Source: Sambucus nigra
Taxonomy: Eukaryota > Streptophyta > Magnoliopsida > Dipsacales > Adoxaceae
Length of the DNA stretch: 64,000 nucleotides
Assembly (NCBI GenBank): GCA_949130495.1
Contig: OX422209.1
Coordinates: 696,801,757 to 696,865,756 of the forward strand
Direction of reading: 5' to 3'
Part shown: positions 45,916 through 58,266 of the stretch, piece by piece
How positions within the stretch are numbered: position 1 is the first letter of the stretch
How the letters are laid out: every line of letters begins with the position of its first letter
Made by a program: the position numbers and the translations under genes
Notes under the pieces: model-generated
The model's input: only the letters and a program-made list of their open reading frames with translations
What the model was told of the DNA's origin: nothing
The model's database searches: none

Positions 45916-47362
45916 GGTAATTATAATATTGATATCTTTTGTCCCTATTACTAAATTGTATTTCTATGTTCATATTTTTGAAAAATCCAAAAATATTTTT
46001 TTTCTTTTAGAAAATGTTTCAAAAAATTTCAAAAATATATTATCCATTGATAAAAAAAATTCAATTTTGTTTTTACACCATATATGGACTCACATTTAAG
46101 ATGTTTGAATCACAACTACATTCCTTACATTCACGTGACTTATTCATGGCGTTATGAGACATGGCTTAGTTTCTTTATTGTGCTTAATAATGCTTGGTTA
46201 TCATTTCATTATTCTTTGATGATTATTTCCTTCATGCTAGACCTTTTATATCGCCTTTATTACACACATAAGTGGAGTTTTTGAACATTTTATTGGCCTG
46301 TTTTATGTCATATACAGTGTTCTCATCTTAATAGTGTCTAATAACGAACCAAATATACTAGGAACAACTTGTGCTTGTAAGAACCATTGCCTGAATTTCT
46401 TTTCCTGAAAAATTTGATTTTTGTTTAAAGAAATGGAAATGGGCTATAAAATAACAAGTCTTCTTTGCGTTAAAGTCCACCATTGGAAAGAGCTTAAAAG
46501 ATGATTTCAACACATAAAAACAGAAGTTCCAAGGATAATTTTTTATTTCATTGACGCTTCACTATCATGAGCATTATTTTTCCTTCGAAAATTTTAAGAG
46601 TGTATGCTTAAAGTGTGATATTTTGAGGGTGTTATAAGATGAAGATCAACGAGTTTGCACAATGACCTTCATTTAAAAACATTAAATAGCCTGACTTTAT
46701 TTATGTGAGAAGCATCAAAATTCATGGCATTTTGCATAAGTCGAGTCAATTTCACTTTGTTCAATAAATTTATACCTAAGGTTGAAATGAGTTCTTTCTA
46801 TAGGAGTATCTTATTGACTTGGTGCATCTTTTCTTCGTATGCCTATGTTGATTTTTCCACGATTTAACTTCAAACAACTTCATTCCATTTCCCCGATTCA
46901 AATATTTTTGTGCTACTCTATGGTGTGACTATTTGTAGTTATACCCATATATACTTTTTATATGCACAAAAAATGAAAAAAGATCAAAATAGTTGACTTA
47001 CTTGAATTCTCACGCATATGCTTAGTTGTTTATCTTTTTATGATATTTTGCATTTTGGTTTCACGTGATACTAACATTTCAGGATTAATTTCTAACCCTT
47101 ATCTATTATGGAAAAAAAGGGGGAGAACATATTGAGGAAGAGTTTTTAAGTTCTCTGTACACTCCATGCGTCACAGTATTTCTTTTGCTTCATGTGTGTA
47201 GGTATTTTTCGCCTCGATGATTTCATGGACTACACGGTGAAGACCTTCAATCGAAGACAATGTCACAAGTGCTTTTTTCCTTTTCGAGTTTAGGAGGGCA
47301 TTAGTTGTACATGTCTTAGGGGTTATTTGTTTTCGATTCGTGTTTTGATACAGGAATAACCA
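45916..47362 (+). other. 3' noncoding region of the SIRE-like copia
   Basis: About 1.4 kb between pol and the polypurine tract. SIRE relatives can carry an env-like frame here. I see no conserved frame, only short open stretches such as 46084-46284 with no counterpart. Confidence 0.55.
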
Positions 47363-47374
47363 AAGGGGGAGATT
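47363..47374 (+). promoter_or_regulatory. Polypurine tract of the SIRE-like copia
   Basis: AAAGGGGGAGATT-type tract directly before TGTAAGAG. Confidence 0.8.
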
Positions 47375-48483
47375 TGTAAGAGAAAAGTTTATAATTACTC
47401 ATTATCGATTTTATTTTGGCTTATCCCATTACACCCTACTGCACCATTATGAATGTTCTCAAGACTTCAATTGAAGACGAGTTAGTGACCGAATGCAACA
47501 ACCAAAGATCGATCATCACTTCATTTATTGGAGAAGGTTTATGAGGTTGTTTCCGTGAATTATTTTCGTTCAGGGGTATTTTTAAAGAGTTTTAAAACTT
47601 CAAATATTTTTCCAAAATGTTTAAATGTTTTTAAGAATTCCAATAAGTCGTTATAACGATATTCAGATGTCGTTTGAATGAGTTACTATACCTTACTAAG
47701 CTTTAAATTTTGTTCGAACGAGATCAATTATCGTGTATTTTAGTAGGCTCTGAAATCCCTTGGATCAGTCATTTGAAGTATGTTCAAAGGAGAAACGGTA
47801 CGTCATTCGCACGAGATATACCTTCGCTCGAACGAGTATGCAAAAATTTATTTCTTACCAAATTTCAGATGTAATCCTTCATGCCTATCTCTTGGAGATT
47901 CTTCTCCCTATAAATAAAGATGTGGGGCTTCATTTTATTTTAATCCTTTTAGACATCTTTTAATGATCAAACTCTTTTTTTTTCAATCCAAACTCCTTGG
48001 ATAATTTGAGATTGCTTTTCCAAACCATAAAGAACATAATTTTTGTTCATAACCTTATAGAGTTGACTCTATACTGGTGAAATAGGAATACTGATTCCTG
48101 AGGCTGATCGATGAATATTGAGGAAATATGAGCTTATTGTGCGATAGAAATGGATCTGCATCATTTATTCTGGACAACTTGGAGTGAAGACATTACTGCG
48201 TATCTTAGTGGATCTCTAACTTTTGTAAGTTTGTATATATCTATCATAAATATCTAGTTGAAAATAGTATTGAATATAGGTTTCACCCAAAAGATATTTT
48301 TCCTCATCTCCTATCTTCTTCAGTTTATGATTGGTTTGCTTGGCTCTATTTAGATTCAAATATCTTCCATGTTCACCTAATTTAATAAAGATAAAATATG
48401 GTCTAAATAAGAATTTAGTTTTGTGTGTGTGACTTACTCTACGACTTATACTTATAACCAGATCACTCTACCACGCTTTTTCA
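47375..48483 (+). repeat. 3' LTR of the SIRE-like copia
   Basis: Starts TGTAAGAG, ends CTTTTTCA. Contains TTCGAAC at 47713 and CTCGAACGAG near 47829, upstream of TATAAATA at 47909-47916. Confidence 0.82.
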
Positions 48484-48488
48484 AAGTT

Positions 48489-49499
48489 TTTAAAATACTA
48501 ATTTACTCCTAACTCAAATCTCCAAAGATCAAAGGCAAAATAAGTCTCCTAAGATCATAAAGAGAATCTTTGAAAACCTCACCCTCTAACTCCAAAATCT
48601 CACCTAAAAAACCCTATGGAAAACCTATAGGATCCTAGATTTTTCCTAATGAACAGTGAGACTCCACGACCTCTAAAATGTTGATAAATAGTAACTCTCC
48701 ATGGCCTAAAAACCAAAAAACTCATATGAACAGTATAACTCTATGGACATACCCATATAACATTATGAATAGTAGAACTCCAAGGCCATTCCTAGATTAC
48801 AATCAAGGGATCATGTCATTTAATAAATATATATAAAACTATTATTTTAACAATGAAGAAGATTGTGAGGAAAAATCTCTTTCCTTTGTGGATTAATCCG
48901 ATGAACAATAGCCTTTTGCCACCTCTAGCACCACTTTCTTCTCTGGTGAACAGTAGTTGCCAATGTCCTCACTCTGGCAGTACCTCCTAATTCACATACA
49001 AACCTTACTTTCTCTATCTATAATGTATTTTAGGGTTTCTAAGTGTTCAAAGGGTGGATATTTATAGGTTTTATGTGGGGAATCTAGGATTTTCTTCTTT
49101 TGGTCACTCTTTTTTCCATTTACCCATTTAAAAAGGCTTATAGAATATTTTAAACTTTCTCCTTAAGTGATGACACAATAAGTCCACATCCTCACTCCAT
49201 GTACTTCCAAGGGAGCTAAGCTTTGAGGCTGTCACCATAGGTTGTGGACTTCTACCACATCCCGCAGCCTTTGCATACTAGGTCCTAGCCTTTGGACTTC
49301 ATAAGTCCATGGACATACCTTTATCGATGGCTATTCGAGGTTCTCCTACTAGTCTTGGCTTCTTATATGGTTATGACCTCTTAAGGATTTAGGATTATTA
49401 GAACCTTCTCAACATCAGAAATTATGCCTTTGAAATTTAATGGCCTAAAAGAATAAATTAATTCATACATTGCAATAATTGTGGATACTTTATTTTGAT
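48489..49499 (-). repeat. Probable LTR of a second chromovirus
   Basis: It lies next to the 3' end of a minus-strand gypsy pol, where the 3' LTR should be. A TATA box (TATAAATA, minus strand, 49059-49066) is present. Four imperfect repeats of GAACAGT.. ACTC...GG start at 48651, 48683, 48728 and 48767. Exact edges not found. Confidence 0.45.
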
Positions 49500-50092
49500 G
49501 AAGGACTTCACCACCCAAGTGGCCTCTTTCACCTCCTGATGTGTCTAAAGAACCTTGAGTAGAAAGATAATCTTTGACCTCAGATGCTTTTCTTTTCTCT
49601 CAAAGATCTCGAGTGGGGACTCGTCATAAGTTAAGTCTCTATGGATCTCATGGTTTATTTTATGGATGGGTCCTCTAACGTAACTCTGATAAATTATGTA
49701 CTGGGACAAATTTGGTGACAGAACTAGCCAAATGAAGTCTTCCCAATCTTCTCAATAACCTAAAGAGGTGTAATATACCGTGGGATTAATTTTCCCTTAT
49801 TTTTAAACCTCATAACTCCCTTCCAAGGGGAGATTTTAAGAAAGGCATATTCCATAACCTCTAAGTGCACATCCCTTTTTTACATCGGCCCAATTCTTAT
49901 CTCTATTTAGAGCACTCTGTATCTTCTCTTGAATCAACCTAACTTTGTTTATGGCCTCTTCTACTAACTCAAGCCCTAGTAGTTGTCTTTCTCCTACTTT
50001 ATCACAACATAAAGGGTTGATTTTAACCAATAAGGAATTGTAAGTCCTTGAATCAAAAGGTAAATGCATTTTTAAGGGTACTAGAACCACGA
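49500..50092 (-). pseudogene. Chromovirus integrase C-terminus and chromodomain fragment
   Basis: The 84-codon frame 49836-50090 has LLGLELVEEAINKVRLIQEK and an 'R.KNWAD' block, the region before the GPF motif of gypsy integrases. Below it, DLTYDESPLEIFERKEK and VKEATW are remnants of the linker and chromodomain. Stops are frequent. The rest of the element is missing: copia sequence starts abruptly at about 50096. Confidence 0.65.
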
Positions 50093-50902
50093 CGAATTGT
50101 TACATAATCAGTCTCTCTCACAATATAGTTTGCAATAGTGCTAAGGAAGATGTGACGAATTTTTATCATAAGAGGTTACGTTATATGAACTATAGAGATA
50201 TTAGTATACTTACTATGAATGAACTTGTTTATGATCTATAACCCTTTGAATCAATATCTTTTCATGTGTTTTGTACTTGCCAAAATAGGCAAACAAATTC
50301 CCAATATACATAGGAAGTTGAATGTTATTCCTACTTTGCGCGTGTTAAAAGATTTTACATATCGACCTTATGGGTCGAATGCACACAGAGAGCATAGTTG
50401 GTATATGATACATTCTTGTTATTGTAGATGATTTCTCTAGATTCACTTTTGTAGAATTTTTGCATAATAACTCTAATGCTAATAAAGTTTTTATTAACAA
50501 GTAAAAACAACATCAAAATGAAAAGGCATTCACTATCACCAGAATCAGTAGTGATCAGCAAAGGTAATTTAAAGGAATGGGTATAACGAAATGGTGTAGT
50601 GAAGTCAGAATACAGAGTGAATTTTTTGCCCCTAAAATGCCTCAACAAAATGGAATAGTCGAAAGAAAGAATATAAATATTTAAGAGAGGGACATTACTT
50701 AACTAAGCTTGACTCTAGAAGTGATGTAGGAAATTTTTGTTTGGTATTACACTAATAGTCATGCCTATCTTGTTTTCAATTGTGTCTCTTAAAAAATTAT
50801 GGAATCCATTAATGTTGTCATCGATGATAATGATTCCTTGGGCTTCAAAGATAAGGATTATGAAAATACAAATTTCGTTTTCCCCATGTTGAATAAGAGG
50901 GA

Positions 50903-50903
<1 letters not shown>

Positions 50904-50933
<30 letters not shown>

Positions 50934-50948
50934 AAGAAGAAGAAGAAG
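50904..50948. repeat. (GAA)n microsatellite
   Basis: About 15 units; gives poly-Lys on the plus strand and a poly-Ser shadow on the minus strand. Confidence 0.95.
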
Positions 50949-51244
50949 GGGGTAGGTGTGAAGAGGTCATCCCATCACCTAATAAGGTTGTGAATATGGT
51001 AGATACGAGTCCTTGGGTAGGAAAGACCATTATGTTACCAAAATCATTAGTACTCCTAATGTTGGAGTGAAAATTATATCTCAACTCCAAAGAGAAGTTA
51101 ACTTTCTTTATTATACTTCAATAATCGAACCCAAGAATTAGAAGGATGAACAATGCTCTAAATACGAATTTTGGACTCTTGTGCCCTTGCCTAAGGATTT
51201 TCTGTTATCGGTACTAAGTGGGTCTAAAAAATAAATGTGATGAA

Positions 51245-51588
51245 GATGGTGCCATTTTAAGGAACAATTGATATTTGTGGTTCAAGGCTATACATATCCA
51301 TGGAAAAATGACACAATAACATGTCACGAATTGACATGAAGTTATAAGTTAATGAGTTGAACCTTAATGGTTTTAGGTCATATCAATGTTGACCCAATAA
51401 GATACGATAGTTAACGTGATGGTGCCATTTTAAGGAAAAAGAAATATTTGTGGTTCAAGGCTATACATAGACGTGAAAAAAGGACAACATAACATGACAT
51501 GAATCTATATGAATTTATAAGTTAATGGGTTGAACCTTAATGGTTTTATTTCATATTAATGTTGAACCGATAAGATACGATAGTTAAC
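51245..51588. repeat. Tandem duplication, unit about 172 bp
   Basis: 51245-51417 and 51418-51588 start GATGGTGCCATTTTAAGG and end GATACGATAGTTAAC. The unit spans the junction of pol and the insertion, so it arose after the insertion. Confidence 0.8.
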
Positions 51589-51992
51589 AGGTTGTGCTAG
51601 TGTTAACCTACTTCATTAATTTCATCTTGTTAAGACTCGTTAGAACCCATTAATTTAAATAAACAAGATATATTATAGGGTCTTATAAAGAGTTTATGTA
51701 GCTTAATGCTAATTTAACCATAACGAATTTTATTAAATGAAAGATTTAGTAATGTCAATGAGTTAAAGGGGGACAGTTGTTTTTAATAATGTTCTAAAGT
51801 GTCAATCTAGATATGATTCAAAATAATTCATTGTCGTAATGGGTAATAATGGGTGAATACGACATGACATGTTAAGGTAATGAGTCAGATTTGAATATAA
51901 TTTTTTTACACGATAAAAAAGTCAACCATTTAGACCCGAACCCGATAAAAATCAATACGAACATGACTTGACACGACCAATTGATAGGTTTA
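51297..51992. mobile_element. Insertion in the copia reverse transcriptase, 10-bp direct repeats
   Basis: Flanked by GCTATACATA at 51287-51296 and 51993-52002, and the pol reading resumes after it. Contents are rich in TGACACGA / CATGACATG words, and the right end holds 'gacccgaacccg'. A 9-10 bp duplication would suit a Mutator-like element, but clear terminal inverted repeats were not found. No ORF. Confidence 0.5.
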
Positions 51993-53300
51993 GCTATACA
52001 TAAGTTGAAGGCATAGATTTTGATGAGTCTTTTGCCCTTGTTGCTAGGTTAGAGTCAGTTTGTTTACTTTTAACTACATTGTATGACTTAGATTTCAAGC
52101 TATATTAAATGAATGTAAAAAGCATCTTTATTAATGGAAATCTTCAACATGAAGTCTATATGTCACAACCAAAGTTCTTTGAGGATCCTAAATTCCCAAC
52201 GCATGTTTATCGTCTAAAAAGACATTATATGGCCTTTGACAACCACTTAGATCTTAGTGTGAAAGACTTACCTCATATCTTGTAGGGGAAGGCTTCAAAA
52301 GAAGAAATGTGGGCATGACCTTATTTTTTAGATCTTATGGGAAAAACACTGTGGTCTCCCAATTCTATGATGATGACATTATTTTTGGCTCCAAAAATGA
52401 AAAAAATGATTAAGTCTTTGCTTTGAATATGAAAAACGAATGTGAGATGAGTGGGGAAATATTTTTCTTTCTTAGTCATCATGTGTGACAAATGGATGAT
52501 GGAATTTTTATTTCATAATATAACTATGCAAAGGACCTTGTAAAGAAATTTATATCGATTCTTTGTATACCTAAAAGTACCCCTACGGATATTTTCTTTA
52601 AGCTTTGAAAGACGTCGATAGAAATGATGTCGACGAGACATTTTATCATAGCATGATAGGTAGTTTGCTGTGCCCCATGGCTAATCATCACGACATATGT
52701 TTTAGTGTAAGAATTTGTTCTTGCTACCAATCTTGTCCTAAGGAGACCTACTTAAAAGTCATTAAACGCATAGTCAAGTATGTTTGTGAGACCACGAGAT
52801 TTGATATTTAGTATCCTAGGAACAAAAATACTTCTTTATCAGCCTATTCAAATGTCGATTGGGCAGGTGATGTTTCTGGGAGAAGGAGAACATCAGGAGT
52901 ATGATTCCATCTTGGAAGTTCTTTGGTCTCTTGGCACACTAAGAAATAAAATTTTGTTTCACTTTCCACGTCGAATCAGAGTACATTGTGATGAGAAGTT
53001 ATTGTGCTCAATTACTATGGATGAAGAAAGTGTTAGAATATTATAGTATTAGTCAAGATTGCATGGTTTTTATTATGACAATCCTATTTCTATTGAAATG
53101 TCTAAAAATTCCTTTCAACATTCTAGGACAAAGAATATATATTTACAACATAACTTATTAAATATCTTCTCGAAGATAAAGTCATGTCTTTAAGTTATAT
53201 TTTTATCGATCTATAATTACAAAATACTTTAACTAAGCCACTTGTTTGGACTAGATTTGAGTTTCGTAGGTCATCATTAGGTATTTTCGTCACTGATTGA

Positions 53301-54790
53301 ATGATTTTATAACATGTCCAGGGTTTTTGCTTCTTTGATTTATTGCATTCTCTATCATATGCCTTGTTGTTACTTTTAAAGAATTGGATGCATTCTTTAC
53401 CATAAAGATATTTGTTAAATACAATCATTTATACGTTCTTAAGAATTATACTCCTTGCCATATTTTTTTTTATATCAAATGGTTATTTTTTACTACTTTT
53501 TCCTTTTGGTTGAATAAAAGTGATTTTGTTCATCATAAGACAAGCTTTTATTTTCTTAAAAAGTTTTATAAACCTTGGAAAACTTCATATTGGGAAAACA
53601 TGCTAATATCTTATTGCACTTTACGTCGCACTAAATATTTTATAGATGCCAATTTATGAGGAATGATAAAGATATACAATCTTTTACAAACGATTCAAAG
53701 TTTTGAACATTTATGAGAGAGAGTCCATTATTTTCAAATGTGTATATATCTGATTTATTCACGATTTGAATGATTTAAAAAGCTATATGCTATATAAAAA
53801 ATCATGAGAGATGACGTGGTTAGGTCTATAACTTTTATTAGATAATGCTACCTTTGAAAATCGAAATTAGTATCACATCTTAAAAATGAATGAGTGGAAG
53901 ACACCACGTACAAAAACAAGTTGACAAAACAATGTTTTAAATATATGTATCCATCCAAAATTGAGTAAGATCACAGATGTAAAACTAAATTTTTAACCAA
54001 ATCTCTCATTGAGGAATAGAAAAGTATTAGTTGAAAATATTATAAAAGTCATTGAAAATTTTCACTTGTATTGAAGCTTGAAGTCATTAGTTCTTGAATT
54101 GTTATTATTAATTGAACTCAATCTTGGTTTTATTCTTCCAATGGTGTTATTTGTTTTTCTTGTGTGAGATATGATCTTATGTCCTTGGTTGATAAAAACA
54201 CATCATATTATTTTCCTTTAAGATAACATTTATCTTGGTTATGAAACACTTGTCATATATCTCATAAAATTTCGTAAGTAAGAAGCTTTGATTTATATTT
54301 TTCCTTATCCAGATAAAGGCTTCTGAGTTTTGTTCACTTTGTATTGCATATCTAAATTTTGAATAATAAAATCTTTTTATAGAGTATGTTACCTTAAATC
54401 TATTTTATTCGACTTCATGTGATCCTTATGCTTCTATGATTCTCTTTTCTTGTTATTTTTCTTTGTCTACTTTCTTGATAAAAAGGGGTAATTTTCATAT
54501 TTAGGGATACTTGAATGTTAACTCATATTCTAGTTAGTACTAAGTTCATATAAGTATCTTTTTTATTAACTCTTGAATATTGTGGATTTCTTCACACATT
54601 GGTTTTTGATGAAGTTTGCTAATTTATCTCAGGAAATATTCATATGGTAATTAAGTATCTTAGTTTTTGGATTATAAGAATTTGTAATTTTTATCCTATT
54701 ATTCCTAGCGAAGGGGCTTCCGTCATAGCTAATAGAAATTTGTTTATATTGCTTATAATCTTTGGTTGTTGTGTTTTGTCAACGGAATAG
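53301..54790 (+). other. 3' noncoding region of the truncated copia
   Basis: Between the RNase H relic and a polypurine tract. No conserved frame recognised. Confidence 0.5.
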
Positions 54791-54803
54791 ACAAAAGGAG
54801 AGA
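54791..54803 (+). promoter_or_regulatory. Polypurine tract of the truncated copia
   Basis: ACAAAAGGAGAGA, followed after one base by TATAAGAG, the same LTR start as at 39716. Confidence 0.6.
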
Positions 54804-54804
54804 C

Positions 54805-56250
54805 TATAAGAGTATTCACATATTCTTTTGTTCTCTCCTAGGTAGTTATCTTATTCTTGTTTTCCAAAACACTTTGGATTATTGATTTACCTCTCCAGAA
54901 AGATTCATCAATGTTACCTTTAAGATCGGTTTGATCATCCTCATAACTCATAGATCATATTTTAGATGAAAGATATACTGGAGATAGCCATGTCACGTGT
55001 TTTTACATACCTTTTCAAATATCTTGGTAAAAAAACTTTTGTGAGTTTATATTTTGTGGATTTTATATCTTCATATTTCTTATGAAAAATATCTTTTAAA
55101 AATAAAAAATAAGAAAAATTGAGCAAAATAATTTATTTTTGTTGCAACGAAGGATTTCCTTTATTGAACCGAGAATGGAGGTTTTCCTTTGGCAAATTTT
55201 CTAGCTTTTGGCGCGATCGCTGAAGAATCTCTATAGCGATGTTTGTCGCTGCATCGATCCTTCCATATTGGCCGCTAGGATCGGATAAGACTCCATCTAA
55301 AATCTCTGAAAATTTTTGCGATTTGATTACGACCATACATAGAAGATTTTCCTCGATACAAAGAAGATTTTCTTCACTGCAGAAACTTCCAGCTACACGT
55401 ATAGGTACTCAAATATTTCTTAAAGATCTTTGAGGATCTTCTAGATTTTTTATGATCATTTTTTAGGTGCTGATTGGACATGGTTGGCCATCAACAACTT
55501 TCAGATGCAAGTTTTATGTGAGAATTGTGTCCTTTTGGCTTGTATTGGTATTGGGATAACCCAATTGGATGATTTTATCTAATTAAACCATCGGTGCTCT
55601 TCATTTAAAAATATCTCTTAAATGTTTGAAGATCAAAATACTAAGAAATATTTGGGTGTATCTTTTTCTTCCTTCTTTTCTAAGAAGGTAAGAACACAAG
55701 TGTGAAAAAAAAGGAACCCATTTTCTAAATTTCATTATTCTTTTCCCTTTTCTCTTCTTTGCATTTACTCACCTTGAGGTTGATTAATATCAAAGAAGAT
55801 GAAGAATTTACCAGGAACTCATTTTTTTTTTAAAAATCAACTTTCTATACACTTAGAGTCTTTATCCCTACAATAAGTATTGTGATCTTTGAGGTTCTTT
55901 TCTATGTCCAAATCATTTGTGATCTCCCAAGTTCGAAGACAAAGGCTCATGCAACATTGTTAATAGATTTTAAGACATAAGAAGCTGATAACCGTTATTA
56001 GCGTATAGGGATCTCCGATCTGCTACGATTTGGTGAAAAAAGTGTGAGGTGAGTTAGTGCAGATAGAGTGCTAGTTGTCTGTCCCCTCTGTAAGTTTTTA
56101 GTGAGATTGTTGCATTGGCTCGAGATTTTTTCTGTTAGTGAGTTTTTTTCCTCGTACATATGATGGTGCATTCCCATTTTCCTTTTTTGGATATTTTAGC
56201 ATCCATATGCTTAACAAGATTAAAACTTGATTTGGTTGTTTAAATTTTGG
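54805..56250 (+). repeat. Probable 3' LTR of the truncated copia
   Basis: Start is defined by the polypurine tract. Content around 56100-56220 ('gagattttttctgttagtgag', in parts) has the character of SIRE LTR ends, but the exact end is not seen. A GCGATCGC palindrome is at 55213-55220 and ATCGAT at 55255. Confidence 0.45.
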
Positions 56251-57354
56251 TACTTTTTTTTACATGGACTTATAGGTATACTAAAATAATTTTTGGTGGG
56301 TCTCCATTTCCAGTACGTAATACGAATTCTCAAAATTTCACTCTTAAATTAACTTGAAAGAAGTATGTGAGCAATAGTATGTATAAAAATTGTGTATGAG
56401 TCCAAGTGGGGAGCCTAATAGGATTAGAAATAGTGTATTGTCTCCAAAACCAATTGTGCCTTGGCACAAATTCTAATGAGATATAGAGAGAAGGATCTCA
56501 AAAAATGTTAAAATATGAGGGATTCGTGGGCCACTTTGTTGCAACGAAGAATTAATTTGTTGCACGAAAGGTCGTCAACTAAGGTTGCACATATAACTAG
56601 GTAATTTCTAGTTGGGTTACAATAATTCGCAACCAACGAGATGGATGTTTCATTAAAATTAAATCACCTAATGAAGTCACGAGAGAGACTAGATTTTTAC
56701 ACCAAAATAGTTTCCAAAGTTGTGATCAACGAACCAGACATTTCCCTGAAGCTAAGTTATGTTTCACTACAGTGAACTTCCAATTAACCAAGTCGCGGAT
56801 GCAAACTAAACTTCCCTATTTTGAAACTTCACAAAAAATATAATTTTCTTTTATTCAATTAAAGACAAGAAAAATTCAAAACAACATGATGCTTTTAAAA
56901 ACATAATTTTTTGTATGAGGGCAATATCACAACTTGTATTTGACAATATCAAAAATGACCACATGATTAAAAGTATAAATTTTCCAAATATAAAAAGTGT
57001 TTTAAACTAATGGTGAATCTAAATTCGTTAAAAAGAATACATTTATCCTAAGTGATTAACTCGGGCAAACATGAATGATTAAGTATGAGTTTGATGAAAT
57101 ATCACAGAGACCTCTTGGACTAGACTCAACATGTATTTTTGTGGAATAAGATAATTCAAATATCATATTAACATGTGTATACTACACTCTCACATTGTAA
57201 TACCTATTTATATACTTGGTTCGTTTCCTTTTTTAGGAGAAAATCTCAATTCTTGTCATTCGATTATATCTTCTCGTCTCCAATCACTTCATATTTTTTT
57301 CACTCTTCAATGTCACTCCTCTACCTAATCAAACTCCCATTACCCATATAATGT

Positions 57355-57356
<2 letters not shown>
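56251..57356. other. AT-rich stretch, nothing recognised
   Basis: No ORF of note, no repeat shared with the rest of the window. Confidence 0.5.

Positions 57357-57422
<66 letters not shown>
57357..57422. repeat. Compound (CT)n(CA)n microsatellite
   Basis: About 16 CT units run directly into about 16 CA units. Confidence 0.95.
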
Positions 57423-57423
<1 letters not shown>

Positions 57424-58202
57424 CCATTCTCTCTTTTTCTTTCTCTCTAATTTATTATTATTATGAGGATTTTGGAGAAAGGTCTAATCTAACTCAAAGT
57501 GTATAAAAATAGAACACTCAACATAATTACATAAATTTAGTCCCTGTACTAAAAACACCATGCAAAATTACCAATATGCCATTTGACAACTCATACAAAT
57601 GAAAACCCATCAAAATTTTAAAAGTCCATAACTTCAAATCTATAAATTCAAAATTCACAAAATTTATATATTTGAAATCTACTCGTCGAGATCAATCCAA
57701 CAACACCCATATTTGATATTTTTTGACAAAAAATTGAAACTGATAAATTTACTATTTCATTAAAACCTCCATTTGTTTTGGCAAACACTATATTTTTTTC
57801 GACGAAAAACCTTTTTCTCCAGTGCTGAAAATGGTACCGCAGGTGCGGACCTAACAAAAATAAAAGAAATAGACGAATGGAGAGTGAAACGAGAAGAGAC
57901 AAACAATTCGGTGAGAATTTTGGCGGTCTCCGGGAAGGATTTTGGCGTTCCAACAAGGATTTCGATGGGTGGAGGTGGGGCTACGTGTTTATTTTTAGAA
58001 TGAGTTTTAAATGAGTATGACTAAGGGTATAAATATAAATACCTTTTTAAATAAAACAAATGAAATTACCTGTTTTGTGTACTCATAACTCTAAAGGCAC
58101 CACACAAATAAATGTCATTTTACCATAGGGACGAGATTTATAAACCTGAAAATCACTGTCCTAAAAATCCAAATATAGGAAGGAACATGACCTTTACCTT
58201 AA

Positions 58203-58203
<1 letters not shown>
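57423..58203. other. Unassigned stretch
   Basis: Short frames on both strands around 57650-58000 are open but unrecognised. Confidence 0.4.

Positions 58204-58265
<62 letters not shown>
58204..58265. repeat. Compound (CT)n(AT)n microsatellite
   Basis: Ten CT units followed by about 21 AT units. Confidence 0.95.

Positions 58266-58266
<1 letters not shown>

Larger units (their letters stand above)
39716..48483 (+). mobile_element. SIRE/Maximus-like copia element, complete but inactive
   Basis: LTRs of 1118 and 1109 bp, primer site, gag with UBN2-type domain and coiled coil, copia-order pol, a 1.4-kb 3' noncoding part and a polypurine tract. Flanks AAGCT (39711-39715) and AAGTT (48484-48488) look like a one-mismatch target duplication. 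All coding blocks carry stops or frameshifts. Confidence 0.83.
50096..53300 (+). pseudogene. 5'-truncated copia pol (integrase, reverse transcriptase, RNase H)
   Basis: Starts inside the integrase zinc finger (HKRLRYMNYRDIS), then 'VDDFSRFTFVEF' in parts and PQQNGIVERKN (near 50642). The GAA microsatellite follows in the linker. Reverse transcriptase begins at about 51150 (WTLVPLP), is interrupted by an insertion at 51297-51992 and resumes with VEGIDFDESFA. The catalytic box reads YDDD (near 52360), Asp in place of Val. RNase H blocks: YHSMIGSLL (52638), ACPKE.. as SCPKETYLKVIKRIVKY (52730), SIEMSKNSFQHSRTKN (53090) and TLTKPL (53226). Related to the SIRE group. Inactive. Confidence 0.72.

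Noticed and set aside
45916..47362. Possible env-like ORF of the SIRE-like element
   Set aside because: No frame longer than about 67 codons and no signal or coiled-coil pattern.
50845..51090. Poly-serine frame on the minus strand
   Set aside because: Shadow of the GAA microsatellite on the opposite strand.
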